NCBI GenBank assembly: GCA_900551325.1
Contig: URVM01000008.1
Coordinates: 124,001 to 188,000, forward strand
Source of the DNA: an uncultured Eubacteriales bacterium
Lineage (GTDB): Bacteria; Bacillota; Clostridia; Lachnospirales; Cellulosilyticaceae
Length of the DNA: 64,000 bases
Direction: 5' to 3'
Part shown: positions 53,762 to 61,531 of the stretch, one piece after another
How positions within the stretch are numbered: the first letter of the stretch is position 1
Layout of the letters: each line of letters begins with the position of its first letter
The notes under the pieces: model-generated
Told to the model about the DNA's origin: nothing
Seen by the model: only the letters and a program-made list of their open reading frames with translations
Databases searched by the model: none
Translations under genes and position numbers: made by a program

Positions 53762-54520
53762 TTAATTATCTAATAAGTTAGCCATATCATATAAGCCAGG
53801 TGCTTTGTTAGCTATAAATGCAGCAGCTTTTATAGCACCTACTGCAAATACTTCTTTTGATGCTGCTGAGTGAGATAAAGTAATAACTTCATCATTACCA
53901 GCAAAAATAATATCATGTTCGCCTACAATAGTACCACCACGTACTGCATGAATACCTATTTCATTTTTAGGACGTTTTTCACGTGCAGTTGAACGGTCAA
54001 AGCGTAAAGTATAAGTTTCATCTAAAGTATCTGTAATGGCATTTGCGATAGCAAGAGCTGTACCGCTTGGGGCATCAATTTTTTGATTATGATGTTTTTC
54101 GATAATCTCTATATCAAAACCAGAATCACCTAAAACTTCTGTTGCACGTTTAGCTAGTGTAATGAGTAAGTTTACTCCTAAAGACATATTTGCAGAGAAA
54201 AATATAGGAATCTGTTTACTTGCTTCATTTATAAATTCAATATCTTCATTAGGAAGACCAGTGGTACAAATGACAGCAGGGATTTTTTTTGCAATAGCAT
54301 ATTCAAGAAGTGGTCTAACAGCTTTTGCAGTAGAAAAATCTATAATAACATCTACTGGTACAGTACATGCTTCAATATTATCGAAAACAGGAAAATCATT
54401 AGGTGCTGATAAGTTAGGATCTACTCCCACTACTAAATTTAAATTAGGATAGTCTTTAATAATACGTGTAATGGCTTGCCCTAGTCGTCCGTTACAACCA
54501 TGTAATAATATTTTGGTCAT
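53762..54520 (-). CDS. dapB: 4-hydroxy-tetrahydrodipicolinate reductase
   Basis: 252 residues from MTKILLHG. The ATG three codons upstream (54529) overlaps the AAAGGATG ribosome site, so the later one is preferred. It reduces the DapA product with NAD(P)H in the lysine/diaminopimelate pathway. Nucleotide-binding GCNGRLGQAI, DFSTAKAVRPLL, the catalytic HHNQKIDAPSGTA and a late RGGTIVGEHDIIFAG are all typical. It is downstream of dapA in the same minus-strand operon and under the same lysine riboswitch. Confidence 0.96.
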   Translation of the reverse strand: MTKILLHGCNGRLGQAITRIIKDYPNLNLVVGVDPNLSAPNDFPVFDNIEACTVPVDVIIDFSTAKAVRPLLEYAIAKKIPAVICTTGLPNEDIEFINEASKQIPIFFSANMSLGVNLLITLAKRATEVLGDSGFDIEIIEKHHNQKIDAPSGTALAIANAITDTLDETYTLRFDRSTAREKRPKNEIGIHAVRGGTIVGEHDIIFAGNDEVITLSHSAASKEVFAVGAIKAAAFIANKAPGLYDMANLLDN

Positions 54521-54543
54521 ATGTGTCATCCTTTCTATAGAAA

Positions 54544-55428
54544 CTAATCAATAAGTGAAGCGGCTCTAAGGGCTGCTTTAACTTTTTCTTCGTTAGCAGG
54601 TTCTAGGTTTGTAAGTGGTAGTCTACATGGACCAACTTCAAATCCCATATAGTTTAATGCGGCTTTAACTGGAATAGGATTAACTTCGCTAAAGAGTGCA
54701 TCAATAAGAGGAAGATAATCTAGTTGAAGTTTAAGTGCTTCCTTTGTTTGACCTTGAAGGTATAAGTTTACGATGTCATGAGTTTGTCTTGGAACTACGT
54801 TTGATAATACAGAGATAACCCCTACACCACCAAGAGATAAAACAGGTATAATTTGGTCGTCATTTCCTGAATAAATAGCAAAGTCAGGACCACATAAGCG
54901 AGCAATTTGTGCAACTTGTGAAAGGTTACCACTTGCTTCTTTAATACCTGCTACATAATCACGTTTAGAAAGCTCATAAACTGTTTCAGGTGCAATGTTA
55001 ACTCCTGTTCTAGAAGGAACACTATAGAGAATCATTGGTACGTCAGCAGCTTTACCAATAGCATCGAAATGTTCTATAAGTCCTTTTTGAGTTGATTTAT
55101 TATAGTAAGGAGTTACTTGAAGTACACCATCTACACCAAGTTCTGCAGCACGCTTAGTAAGAGCAATACCATGACGTGTATCATTGCTACCAGTACCAGC
55201 GATAACAGGAACTCTACCTCTTGTACGTTCTACAGCTATTTTAATACATTCAAGCTGTTCTTCATCTGTCATAGTAGAAGCTTCACCTGTTGTACCACAT
55301 ATAATAATAGAATCTGTATGATTATCTATTTGAAAGTCAATAAGTTCTTCTAGTTTGCCAAAATTAATACTACCATCTTCGTTAAATGGTGTAACGATTG
55401 CCACACCTGCGCCTTGAAAAAGTGCCAT
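54544..55428 (-). CDS. dapA: 4-hydroxy-tetrahydrodipicolinate synthase
   Basis: 294 residues, normal length. It condenses pyruvate with aspartate semialdehyde, the first step committed to diaminopimelate and lysine. The Schiff-base lysine is K163 in GIKEASGN, with Y135 in LYSVPSRTG and the CGTTGEAST substrate loop. It also supplies the precursor of dipicolinic acid in spores. AAAGGACTG precedes the ATG. The roughly 400-base leader holds a lysine riboswitch and terminator. Confidence 0.97.
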   Translation of the reverse strand: MALFQGAGVAIVTPFNEDGSINFGKLEELIDFQIDNHTDSIIICGTTGEASTMTDEEQLECIKIAVERTRGRVPVIAGTGSNDTRHGIALTKRAAELGVDGVLQVTPYYNKSTQKGLIEHFDAIGKAADVPMILYSVPSRTGVNIAPETVYELSKRDYVAGIKEASGNLSQVAQIARLCGPDFAIYSGNDDQIIPVLSLGGVGVISVLSNVVPRQTHDIVNLYLQGQTKEALKLQLDYLPLIDALFSEVNPIPVKAALNYMGFEVGPCRLPLTNLEPANEEKVKAALRAASLID

Positions 55429-55540
55429 CTTTCATCAGTCCTTTCGATTTGATATCATATGTTTTGTAATTTATTCCATTCTTAATCCCATAGTATTCAA
55501 AGGGGAGCTTAAGTGCAACACTGGCTTGGATAGTTAAATA

Positions 55541-55575
55541 CAAATAACAAAAGCCAGCTTAATAGGTAAGCTGGC
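55541..55575 (-). terminator. Riboswitch-controlled terminator in the dapA leader
   Basis: Minus strand: GCCAGCTTA/TAAGCTGGC stem with a 5-base loop, followed by TTTTGTTATTTG. It lies between the lysine riboswitch and dapA, the position of an expression-platform terminator. Confidence 0.88.
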
Positions 55576-55631
55576 TGTACGTCCAAATGATGTAAATATA
55601 TATGTAAAATAATTTACAAAAATCATTTAAA

Positions 55632-55808
55632 CACAGTAGCACACCACCTATTGTATAGCAAAAGGTGACAGTTGTATAGTTATTAACTATACCCCCAGGA
55701 ATAGGTCATGCAAGTAACATATCCCTTCGGCAACACATCCTTTTGGATCTAATCTTATTCTCTTGCAAGAATCATAAATCCTACTCTTAAGCATTGCGCC
55801 TCTACGTG
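55632..55808 (-). promoter_or_regulatory. Lysine riboswitch (L box)
   Basis: Minus-strand leader of dapA. Conserved L-box pieces occur in the right order: CGTAGAGGCGC with TTAAGAGTA after it (55806 downwards), GCCGAAGGG (around 55731-55723), CTGGGGGTA, ACTGTCACC, and the closing GGTGGTGTGCTACTG near 55645-55634. The 5' GTAG and 3' CTAC close the P1 stem. Lysine binding is known to favour the terminator, so dapA-dapB are repressed when lysine is abundant. Confidence 0.92.
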
Positions 55809-55837
55809 ATTGAATAATAAATATTTAATTGTGTCTA

Positions 55838-55866
55838 ATGATAGCATGATAAAAAAGTTGTGTCAA
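55838..55866 (-). promoter_or_regulatory. Sigma-A promoter of the dapA-dapB operon
   Basis: Minus strand: TTGACA (55866-55861), 17 bases, TATCAT (55843-55838), with TGC before the -10. It starts just ahead of the lysine riboswitch. Confidence 0.88.
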
Positions 55867-55970
55867 GGTTATAAAAAATATAAATAATTTTATAAATATA
55901 GTCATGTTGACAATAATATATGCAAAAAGCAAGAGAAGGTGTATAAAAATTAAAAGAAATAGGGTGAGGG

Positions 55971-56000
55971 TGTATATTTTTCTTAAAAATTATCCATACT
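55971..56000 (+). promoter_or_regulatory. Forespore sigma-G-type promoter of the minor SASP gene
   Basis: TGTATA (55971-55976), 18 bases, CATACT (55995-56000). This matches the forespore consensus TGNATA-18-CATACTA very well, and no sigma-A promoter is seen in the gap. It lies 36 bases before the start codon. Confidence 0.75.
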
Positions 56001-56035
56001 TTAAAACATAAATACAGGTTAAGAAAGGATATATT

Positions 56036-56245
56036 ATGAAAAATACTAATAATACTAAAGAGAAGTTGTTTGATGCATTATCACCAGATCAGAAGATGAA
56101 ATTAGAAATTGCTGAAGAGCTTGGCCTTTTAGATAAAGTGCAAAAGGATGGTTGGAAGAGTTTAACACCTAAAGAAACTGGTCGTATTGGTGGACTTATG
56201 ACTAAAAGAAAAAGAGAAATGAAAAATAAAGAAAATACATTGTAA
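56036..56245 (+). CDS. Minor alpha/beta-type small acid-soluble spore protein (SspF-like)
   Basis: 69 residues. LEIAEELGLLDKVQKDGWKS followed by LTPKETGRIGGLMTKRKRE matches the divergent SspF-like SASP branch, in which A-x-ELG and G-W precede the T--E-G-IGG motif. The Lys/Arg-rich end and the forespore-type promoter agree. It is expected to bind DNA in the developing spore. GAAAGGATAT is the ribosome site. A terminator follows directly. Confidence 0.85.
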   Translation: MKNTNNTKEKLFDALSPDQKMKLEIAEELGLLDKVQKDGWKSLTPKETGRIGGLMTKRKREMKNKENTL

Positions 56246-56251
56246 GAAGAA

Positions 56252-56285
56252 GGGACCATTGTATAATAAGCAATGGTCCTTTTAT
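56252..56285 (+). terminator. Intrinsic terminator
   Basis: GGGACCATTG pairs with CAATGGTCC, 9-base loop, followed by TTTTA. Confidence 0.88.
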
Positions 56286-56441
56286 AATTTTATAGGAAGG
56301 CTTATAGTTATAGCAAAAGTATTCCTTTATACTAATTTTTATAGTAGGTAATAAATATAAAGCTTGTTATACTATATGGAGAGAGTATTAGAGTTTTTAA
56401 CTAAGGAAGAAATTATTAAACTAGCTAAAAGGAGGTAGCCT

Positions 56442-57530
56442 ATGCGTAAAATTATACATGTTGATATGGATGCTTTTTATGCCCAAGTAGAAATGCGTGA
56501 TAATCCAGAGCTTAAAGGAAAGCCCGTTATTGTAGGAGGGAATCCAGATGAACGTGGTGTAGTTGCTACCTGCTCTTATGAAGCTAGAAAGTATGGGATT
56601 CATTCTGCTATGCCATGTAGAACGGCTAGACAGTTATGCCCGGGAGCTATCTTTGTTAGGCCTAGATTTGAAGTGTATAAAGGTGTATCACATAAAATAG
56701 GAGAGATTTTTAAACGCTATACAGATAAAATAGAATTTTTATCACTAGATGAAGCGTTTTTAGATGTAACAGAAAATAAAAAGGGTATTACTTCAGCTAC
56801 ACAAATTGCTAAAGAAATTAAACTGGCCATATGGGACGAACTTCATTTAACAGGCTCAGCAGGTGTTTCTTATAATAAATTTTTAGCTAAGATAGCTTCA
56901 GATTATGAAAAGCCTAATGGACTTACTGTTATTACACCAGATAAAGCGCAAGAATTATTAGATCAACTACCTATTCAAAAATTCTTTTTAGTTGGTAAAG
57001 TAACAGAAGAAGAACTTAGAAAAATAGGTGTTCATTATGGACGAGATTTAAGAAGATTAGAACTTAGCTATTTAGTAAGTGTGTTTAAGAAAAGAGGCTA
57101 CTTGCTTTATGACTTTGCAAGAGGTATTGATGAAAGAGAAGTTGAAAGTTCTCGTATTAGAAAATCTATTGGGGCAGAGACAACATTTAGTGAAGATATA
57201 GTTTTAGCTAGTGAAGAAGCAAAAGAGATATTAGAAGAATTGGCTCATGAAGTAAGTTTACGTGTAAAAAGAAGAAATGTATGGGGAAAGAATGTAACCT
57301 TAAAGATTAAGTTTAGTGATTTTAGCCAGATTACTAGAAGTATGATGACTAGCTATCCTATTGTAGAGCCAGAAGAAATCAGGGGATATGTGGAACAACT
57401 GATGCAAAAGGTGGATAAAAACGAGCAAAAGGTTAGGTTATTGGGGATTACGTTATCACATTTAGTGACAGAAGAAGAACGGAAAAATGAAAATGTATCT
57501 TTGTTTGAATACCTAGAGAGTATTAAATAG
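56442..57530 (+). CDS. dinB: DNA polymerase IV
   Basis: 362 residues, usual length. A Y-family translesion polymerase. Catalytic acids are D8 in HVDMDAFYAQVE and the SLDEAFLDVT pair (about 103-104). ATCSYEARKYGIHSAMP and SAGVSYNKFLAKIASDYEKP are family motifs. The little-finger domain covers the last 120 residues. No obvious PIP-type clamp peptide was seen other than a C-terminal VSLFEYL, which resembles a beta-clamp-binding motif (QLSLF type). AAAGGAGG precedes the ATG. Confidence 0.96.
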   Translation: MRKIIHVDMDAFYAQVEMRDNPELKGKPVIVGGNPDERGVVATCSYEARKYGIHSAMPCRTARQLCPGAIFVRPRFEVYKGVSHKIGEIFKRYTDKIEFLSLDEAFLDVTENKKGITSATQIAKEIKLAIWDELHLTGSAGVSYNKFLAKIASDYEKPNGLTVITPDKAQELLDQLPIQKFFLVGKVTEEELRKIGVHYGRDLRRLELSYLVSVFKKRGYLLYDFARGIDEREVESSRIRKSIGAETTFSEDIVLASEEAKEILEELAHEVSLRVKRRNVWGKNVTLKIKFSDFSQITRSMMTSYPIVEPEEIRGYVEQLMQKVDKNEQKVRLLGITLSHLVTEEERKNENVSLFEYLESIK

Positions 57531-57545
57531 GATAGTTATAAAATA

Positions 57546-57580
57546 GCCATGAAAAGGGATACTCTTCATGGCTTATTTTG
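57546..57580 (+). terminator. Weak intrinsic terminator after dinB
   Basis: GCCATGAA/TTCATGGC stem with an 11-base loop followed by TTATTTTG. Confidence 0.6.
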
Positions 57581-57602
57581 GGGGTTGAAGGGAGAAAAAT
57601 TT

Positions 57603-57692
57603 ATGTCTACAATTAATATAGCCAATTTAGCCTTTGGTTATGACATAGATAATAAAATTTTTATAATTATTTTAAGCATATTTAATCTATAA
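57603..57692 (+). pseudogene. Remnant of the N-terminus of an ABC-F ATPase gene
   Basis: A 29-codon frame beginning MSTINIANLAFGYD, with GGGAG upstream. The first 14 residues match, from memory, the start of ABC-F ribosome-protection/Lsa-like proteins (MSTINI-NLTFGYD). After that the frame degenerates into AT-rich sequence with no Walker A and stops at 57690. It looks like the 5' scar of a deleted gene. A short functional peptide is less likely. Confidence 0.55.
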
Positions 57693-57760
57693 ATGAATGA
57701 GTATTTGAGTTTAAGGTATAGATAATATAAGAATGAATAAGGAAGAGTAGAGGATTTAAT

Positions 57761-57769
57761 GCTATAATA
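57761..57769 (+). promoter_or_regulatory. Extended -10 promoter of the methyltransferase gene
   Basis: TGC directly precedes TATAAT (57763-57768); no good -35 is visible. The surrounding 150 bases hold no other feature. Confidence 0.5.
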
Positions 57770-57849
57770 CAAAAGGTACAAATTAGGTTTGCATAGAAAA
57801 AACAGCTAGTGTACAATGAAATTTAGTCGTCAGATGAAGAGGTGAAGAA

Positions 57850-58623
57850 GTGGATATTTATAATGACTTTGCAATGATTTATGATACATTTATGGAAGAC
57901 ACACCTTATAAACAATGGGTGGACTTTATAGAAAGTATTATAAAAGAACAAGGTATGGAACCTAAGATTATTTGTGATTTAGGTTGTGGGACAGGAACGA
58001 TGTGTGAACTCTTTGCTGATCGTGGCTTAGATGTTATAGGGATAGATGCCTCAGAAGAAATGCTTATGGTTGCTAGAGAAAAGGAATTTGAAGCAGGTAG
58101 AGGTATTTTGTATCTTATGCAAGATATGAGTGAGTTTGAACTTTATGGTACAGTAGATGTAATCTATAGCAGCTGTGATAGTATTAACTACCTTATGGAA
58201 GAAGAGAAAGTATTATCTATGTTTAAGTGGGTTAATAATTATCTTGAAAAAGATGGCTTGTTTATTTTTGATGTAAACTTACCTCATAAGTATAAAACCC
58301 TTTTAGGAGATAAAGTTTTTGCAGAGCAAACAGAAGATGCTGCATATATCTGGGAAAACTATTATGATGAGAAACAACAAATTAATGAGTTTTATGTAAG
58401 TTTCTTTGTACAAGATGAAGATGGTCGTTATGATCGTTTTGAGGAAGTTCACTATCAAAAAGCTTATTCAGTAGAATGTATAAAAGACATTATTGAAAAA
58501 GCAGGTATGGAACTAGTGGCTATTTATGATGATTATACACATAAACCTTATAATGAAGAAACACTTCGTGCAACTTTTGTTGCAAGAGAAAAACAAGTAG
58601 CTGGAAAAGTATATGTTGATTAA
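57850..58623 (+). CDS. Class I SAM-dependent methyltransferase
   Basis: 257 residues from GTG, with AGAGGTGAAG upstream. It has the Rossmann methyltransferase motifs: ICDLGCGTGTMCELFADRGL (SAM-binding motif I), GIDASEEMLMVAR (motif II) and DVIYSSCDSINYL (motif IV region). YNDFAMIYDTFMED at the start is common to a group of small clostridial methyltransferases encoded near hslO. The substrate is unknown. The Hsp33 gene follows 10 bases later with a shared transcript likely. Confidence 0.9.
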   Translation: MDIYNDFAMIYDTFMEDTPYKQWVDFIESIIKEQGMEPKIICDLGCGTGTMCELFADRGLDVIGIDASEEMLMVAREKEFEAGRGILYLMQDMSEFELYGTVDVIYSSCDSINYLMEEEKVLSMFKWVNNYLEKDGLFIFDVNLPHKYKTLLGDKVFAEQTEDAAYIWENYYDEKQQINEFYVSFFVQDEDGRYDRFEEVHYQKAYSVECIKDIIEKAGMELVAIYDDYTHKPYNEETLRATFVAREKQVAGKVYVD

Positions 58624-58633
58624 GGAGGATACT

Positions 58634-59509
58634 ATGGAAAACTATATTATTAGAGGAACAGATAGCGGTAGACAATTTAGATTTTTTGGTGCAAATACAA
58701 CAGGTATTGTTAATATGGCTACACAACATCATGGTACATCACCAGTTGTATCTGCTGCACTTGGACGTACAATGACAGGAACACTTATGATGGGTGCTAT
58801 GCTTAAAAATGACACAGATCGTGTCTGCGTAATGATTAAAGGGGATGGACCTATTCAAGGTATTACAGTAGAAGCAGATGCTATGGGTAATGTTAAAGGT
58901 TACCCACATCAAGCTATTGTAGATATTCCTAAAAAAGAAAATGGTAAGTTAGATGTAAGTGGTGCTATTGGAAATGCAGTTATGACTGTGATAAAAGATA
59001 TGGGTATGAAAGAACCGTACACAGGTCAAGTTCCAATGCTTTCAGGAGAAATTGCTGAAGACTTCAGTATTTACTTTGCAGATTCAGAACAAACTAATAC
59101 AGCAGTTATTCTAGGTGTACTCATTGACCGTGATTATAGCATTAAGCAAGCGGGTGGTATCATCATTCAAGTACTTCCAGATACAACGGATGAAGCAATT
59201 ACTGAACTTGAGGAAAAATTAAAAGGCTTTACTTCTTTAACAAACTATATGGATGAAGGCAAAACAATTGAAGATGTGATGAAGATGCTTCTTGGAGATG
59301 ATATTGAAATTATGGATAAAACAGATGCAAGATTCCATTGTGATTGTTCAAAAGAGCGTATGGAACGTGCACTTATTAGTTTAGGTAAAGAAGAACTAAC
59401 AAACATAACAAATGACGAACAAGAAGACCTACAACTTGTATGTCATTTCTGTAATACGAAATATGACTTTGATAAAAAAGAAATTAAAGAGCTTTTAGAA
59501 GAAATTTAA
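58634..59509 (+). CDS. hslO: Redox-activated chaperonin Hsp33
   Basis: 291 residues from MENYIIRG, the ATG with an AAGGAGG site; the earlier start overlaps the preceding gene. The N-terminal domain shows ALGRTMTGTLMMGAMLK and IKGDGPIQGITVEAD. The C-terminal zinc-thiol switch has two cysteines in FHCDCSKERM and two in VCHFCNTKY. Oxidation of these releases zinc and turns on holdase activity during oxidative stress. Confidence 0.96.
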   Translation: MENYIIRGTDSGRQFRFFGANTTGIVNMATQHHGTSPVVSAALGRTMTGTLMMGAMLKNDTDRVCVMIKGDGPIQGITVEADAMGNVKGYPHQAIVDIPKKENGKLDVSGAIGNAVMTVIKDMGMKEPYTGQVPMLSGEIAEDFSIYFADSEQTNTAVILGVLIDRDYSIKQAGGIIIQVLPDTTDEAITELEEKLKGFTSLTNYMDEGKTIEDVMKMLLGDDIEIMDKTDARFHCDCSKERMERALISLGKEELTNITNDEQEDLQLVCHFCNTKYDFDKKEIKELLEEI

Positions 59510-59614
59510 AGAAGTATGGTAAAATGAGAGTAAAAAGCAACAACAGTTCTACTAAATAAAAACTATATTTGGTAGATATAATGGTTTAATTGCACAAAAG
59601 AATTTTTTAAATAG

Positions 59615-59643
59615 TTGACAATAGTTCATTTTTTTGCTAATAT
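59615..59643 (+). promoter_or_regulatory. Sigma-A promoter of the GlcNAc PTS permease gene
   Basis: TTGACA (59615-59620), 17 bases, TAATAT (59638-59643) with TGC in front of the -10. Confidence 0.82.
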
Positions 59644-59663
59644 GATTTTAGCAGATATCGGAC

Positions 59664-59781
59664 GGGTTGTTACTGGTAAAGCAGGCAAAACCAAATTTTG
59701 TAGACAACAATGAATATATATTTTTCTAAAAGAATGTATGTTTTGTATTGTGTGTTTTCAAAGTTTGGTTTTTTTGTTTTT
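59664..59781 (+). promoter_or_regulatory. LicT/BglG-type ribonucleic antiterminator with overlapping terminator
   Basis: GGGTTGTTACTG (59664-59675), a 5-base loop and GCAGGCAAAACC (59681-59692) match the RAT of the E. coli bgl and Bacillus lic/bgl operons almost base for base. Its 3' end is part of the terminator stem AAAACCAAATTTTG (59687-59700) with CAAAGTTTGGTTTT (59759-59772), followed by TTTGTTTTT. The two folds are mutually exclusive, so an antiterminator protein is needed for transcription into the permease gene. The remainder of the leader up to 59922 shows no other element I recognise. Confidence 0.9.
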
Positions 59782-59922
59782 AAGGGTTACGTTAGGTATC
59801 AAGCTAGGGAAGATGTGAATAGATACATACCTAATGAACAATCTTATAACGAACATCTTCAATGTTAAAATCAAAGTGTCTAGTTCTCATAGAGACGACA
59901 CAAAATAAGGGGGAAAAATAGT

Positions 59923-61386
59923 ATGATGAAGTATCTTCAAAAACTAGGTAAATCATTAATGCTTCCAGTGGCATGTTTACCAGTTGCAGGTATCCTTATG
60001 GGTATTGGTTATTGGCTCGATCCATCAGGTTGGGGTGCTAACAATATTGTTTCAGCATTTACAATTAAAGCAGGTAGTGCTCTAATTGATAACATGCCTA
60101 TTTTGTTCGCAATTGGTGTTGGTGTTGGTATGTCAGATGATAATGATGGTACATCAGGCCTTGCAGCTTTAGTATCATGGTTAATGATTACAACTTTATT
60201 ATCAACAGGTGCAGTTGCAATGTTTAAAGGTATTGAAGTTGCAGATGTAAACCCTGCATTTGGCAAGATTCAAAACCAATTTATCGGTATTCTTTCAGGT
60301 TTAATTGGTGCAACTTGCTATAATAAATTCAAAAATACAAAGTTACCAGATTTCTTATCATTCTTTAGTGGTAAGCGTTGTGTAGCAATCGTTACAGCAG
60401 GTGTAAGTATTGTAGCTACATTAATTTTATTCTTTATATGGCCTGTAGTTTATACAGCACTTGTTACTTTAGGAAAAGCTATTTTAAGTACAGGTGCAGT
60501 AGGTGCTGGTATTTATGCATTCCTTAACCGCCTACTTATTCCAGTTGGTCTTCACCATGCACTTAACTCAGTATTCTGGTTTGACGTTGCAGGTGTAAAT
60601 GATTTAGGTAACTTCTGGGGAGCAAAAGATGCAGCAGGAACACTTTTAGGTACACCAGGTCAAACAGGTATGTATATGGCAGGATTCTTCCCAGTTATGA
60701 TGTTTGGTTTACCAGCAGCAGCTTTAGCTATGTACCATACAGCTAAAGATAATAAGAAAAAAGTAGCATTTGGTTTATTAAGTGCTGCAGCACTTTGTTC
60801 ATTCTTTACAGGTGTTACAGAACCACTTGAATTTGCATTTATGTTCTTAGCTCCAGTATTATATGTAATTCATGCTATCTTAACAGGTATTTCAGTATTT
60901 TTAGTAGCTTTATTAGGACCAAGAGCAGGATTTAACTTTAGTGCAGGTCTTGTTGACTTTATCCTTAGCTTTAAAGCACCATTCGCAGTTCAACCATGGT
61001 TATTACTTCCAATTGGATTAGGTTTTGGTGTAGTTTACTATGTAGTATTTAGATTCTGTATTACTAAGTTTAACCTTAAAACTCCAGGTAGAGAAGATGA
61101 TGATGTAACAGATGAAGAAATGCAAGCAACACTTACAAACAATGACTTTACAAAAGTAGCTGAAACTATTTTAGAAGGTCTTGGTGGAAAAGGTAATGTT
61201 AAGTCTATTGATAACTGTATTACACGTTTAAGACTTGAAATTAAAGATTATACACTTATTGATGAGAAGAAAATCAAAGCTGCAGGTGCTAGAGGTATTA
61301 TGAGACCTAGCAAGACAAGTGTACAAATCATTATTGGAACACAAGTTCAATTCGTTGCAGATGAACTTAAAAAACTTTGTAAATAA
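59923..61386 (+). CDS. nagE: PTS permease EIICB, N-acetylglucosamine (NagE) type
   Basis: 487 residues. The EIIC part (about 1-385) has about ten membrane segments and NagE-like landmarks: GLHHALNSVFWFDVAG, GFFPVMMFGLPAAALAMY, FFTGVTEPLEFAFMFLAP, FNFSAGLVDFILSF, FNLKTPGRED. The EIIB domain has the phosphorylated C432 in SIDNCITRLRLEI. There is no EIIA domain, so the Crr-like protein at 43868 is the likely donor. It imports GlcNAc as GlcNAc-6-P, the substrate of NagA. Glucose cannot be ruled out from sequence alone, but NagE similarity is closer than PtsG. Terminator at 61404-61431. Confidence 0.9.
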   Translation: MMKYLQKLGKSLMLPVACLPVAGILMGIGYWLDPSGWGANNIVSAFTIKAGSALIDNMPILFAIGVGVGMSDDNDGTSGLAALVSWLMITTLLSTGAVAMFKGIEVADVNPAFGKIQNQFIGILSGLIGATCYNKFKNTKLPDFLSFFSGKRCVAIVTAGVSIVATLILFFIWPVVYTALVTLGKAILSTGAVGAGIYAFLNRLLIPVGLHHALNSVFWFDVAGVNDLGNFWGAKDAAGTLLGTPGQTGMYMAGFFPVMMFGLPAAALAMYHTAKDNKKKVAFGLLSAAALCSFFTGVTEPLEFAFMFLAPVLYVIHAILTGISVFLVALLGPRAGFNFSAGLVDFILSFKAPFAVQPWLLLPIGLGFGVVYYVVFRFCITKFNLKTPGREDDDVTDEEMQATLTNNDFTKVAETILEGLGGKGNVKSIDNCITRLRLEIKDYTLIDEKKIKAAGARGIMRPSKTSVQIIIGTQVQFVADELKKLCK

Positions 61387-61403
61387 TTAATAAGGTCTAT
61401 TTG

Positions 61404-61431
61404 AAAGGAGGTGCTTTGGCACCTCCTTTTG
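61404..61431 (+). terminator. Intrinsic terminator after nagE
   Basis: AAAGGAGGTGC/GCACCTCCTTT perfect stem with a 4-base loop and T-run. Confidence 0.93.
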
Positions 61432-61473
61432 TATGCTATAAAAAGAAAATATGGAGAAGAAATTTTATATTAG

Positions 61474-61503
61474 GTAAATTGAACAAGGGGATACTCATAT
61501 ATT
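61474..61503 (+). promoter_or_regulatory. Possible sigma-E (mother-cell) promoter of ytxC
   Basis: GTAAATT (61474-61480), 15 bases, CATATATT (61496-61503), resembling the sigma-E consensus KMATATT-14/15-CATACAMT. It fits the sporulation assignment of the gene but is not conclusive. Confidence 0.45.
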
Positions 61504-61531
61504 GAATTAGAGGAGTCGAAGGAGGCATACA

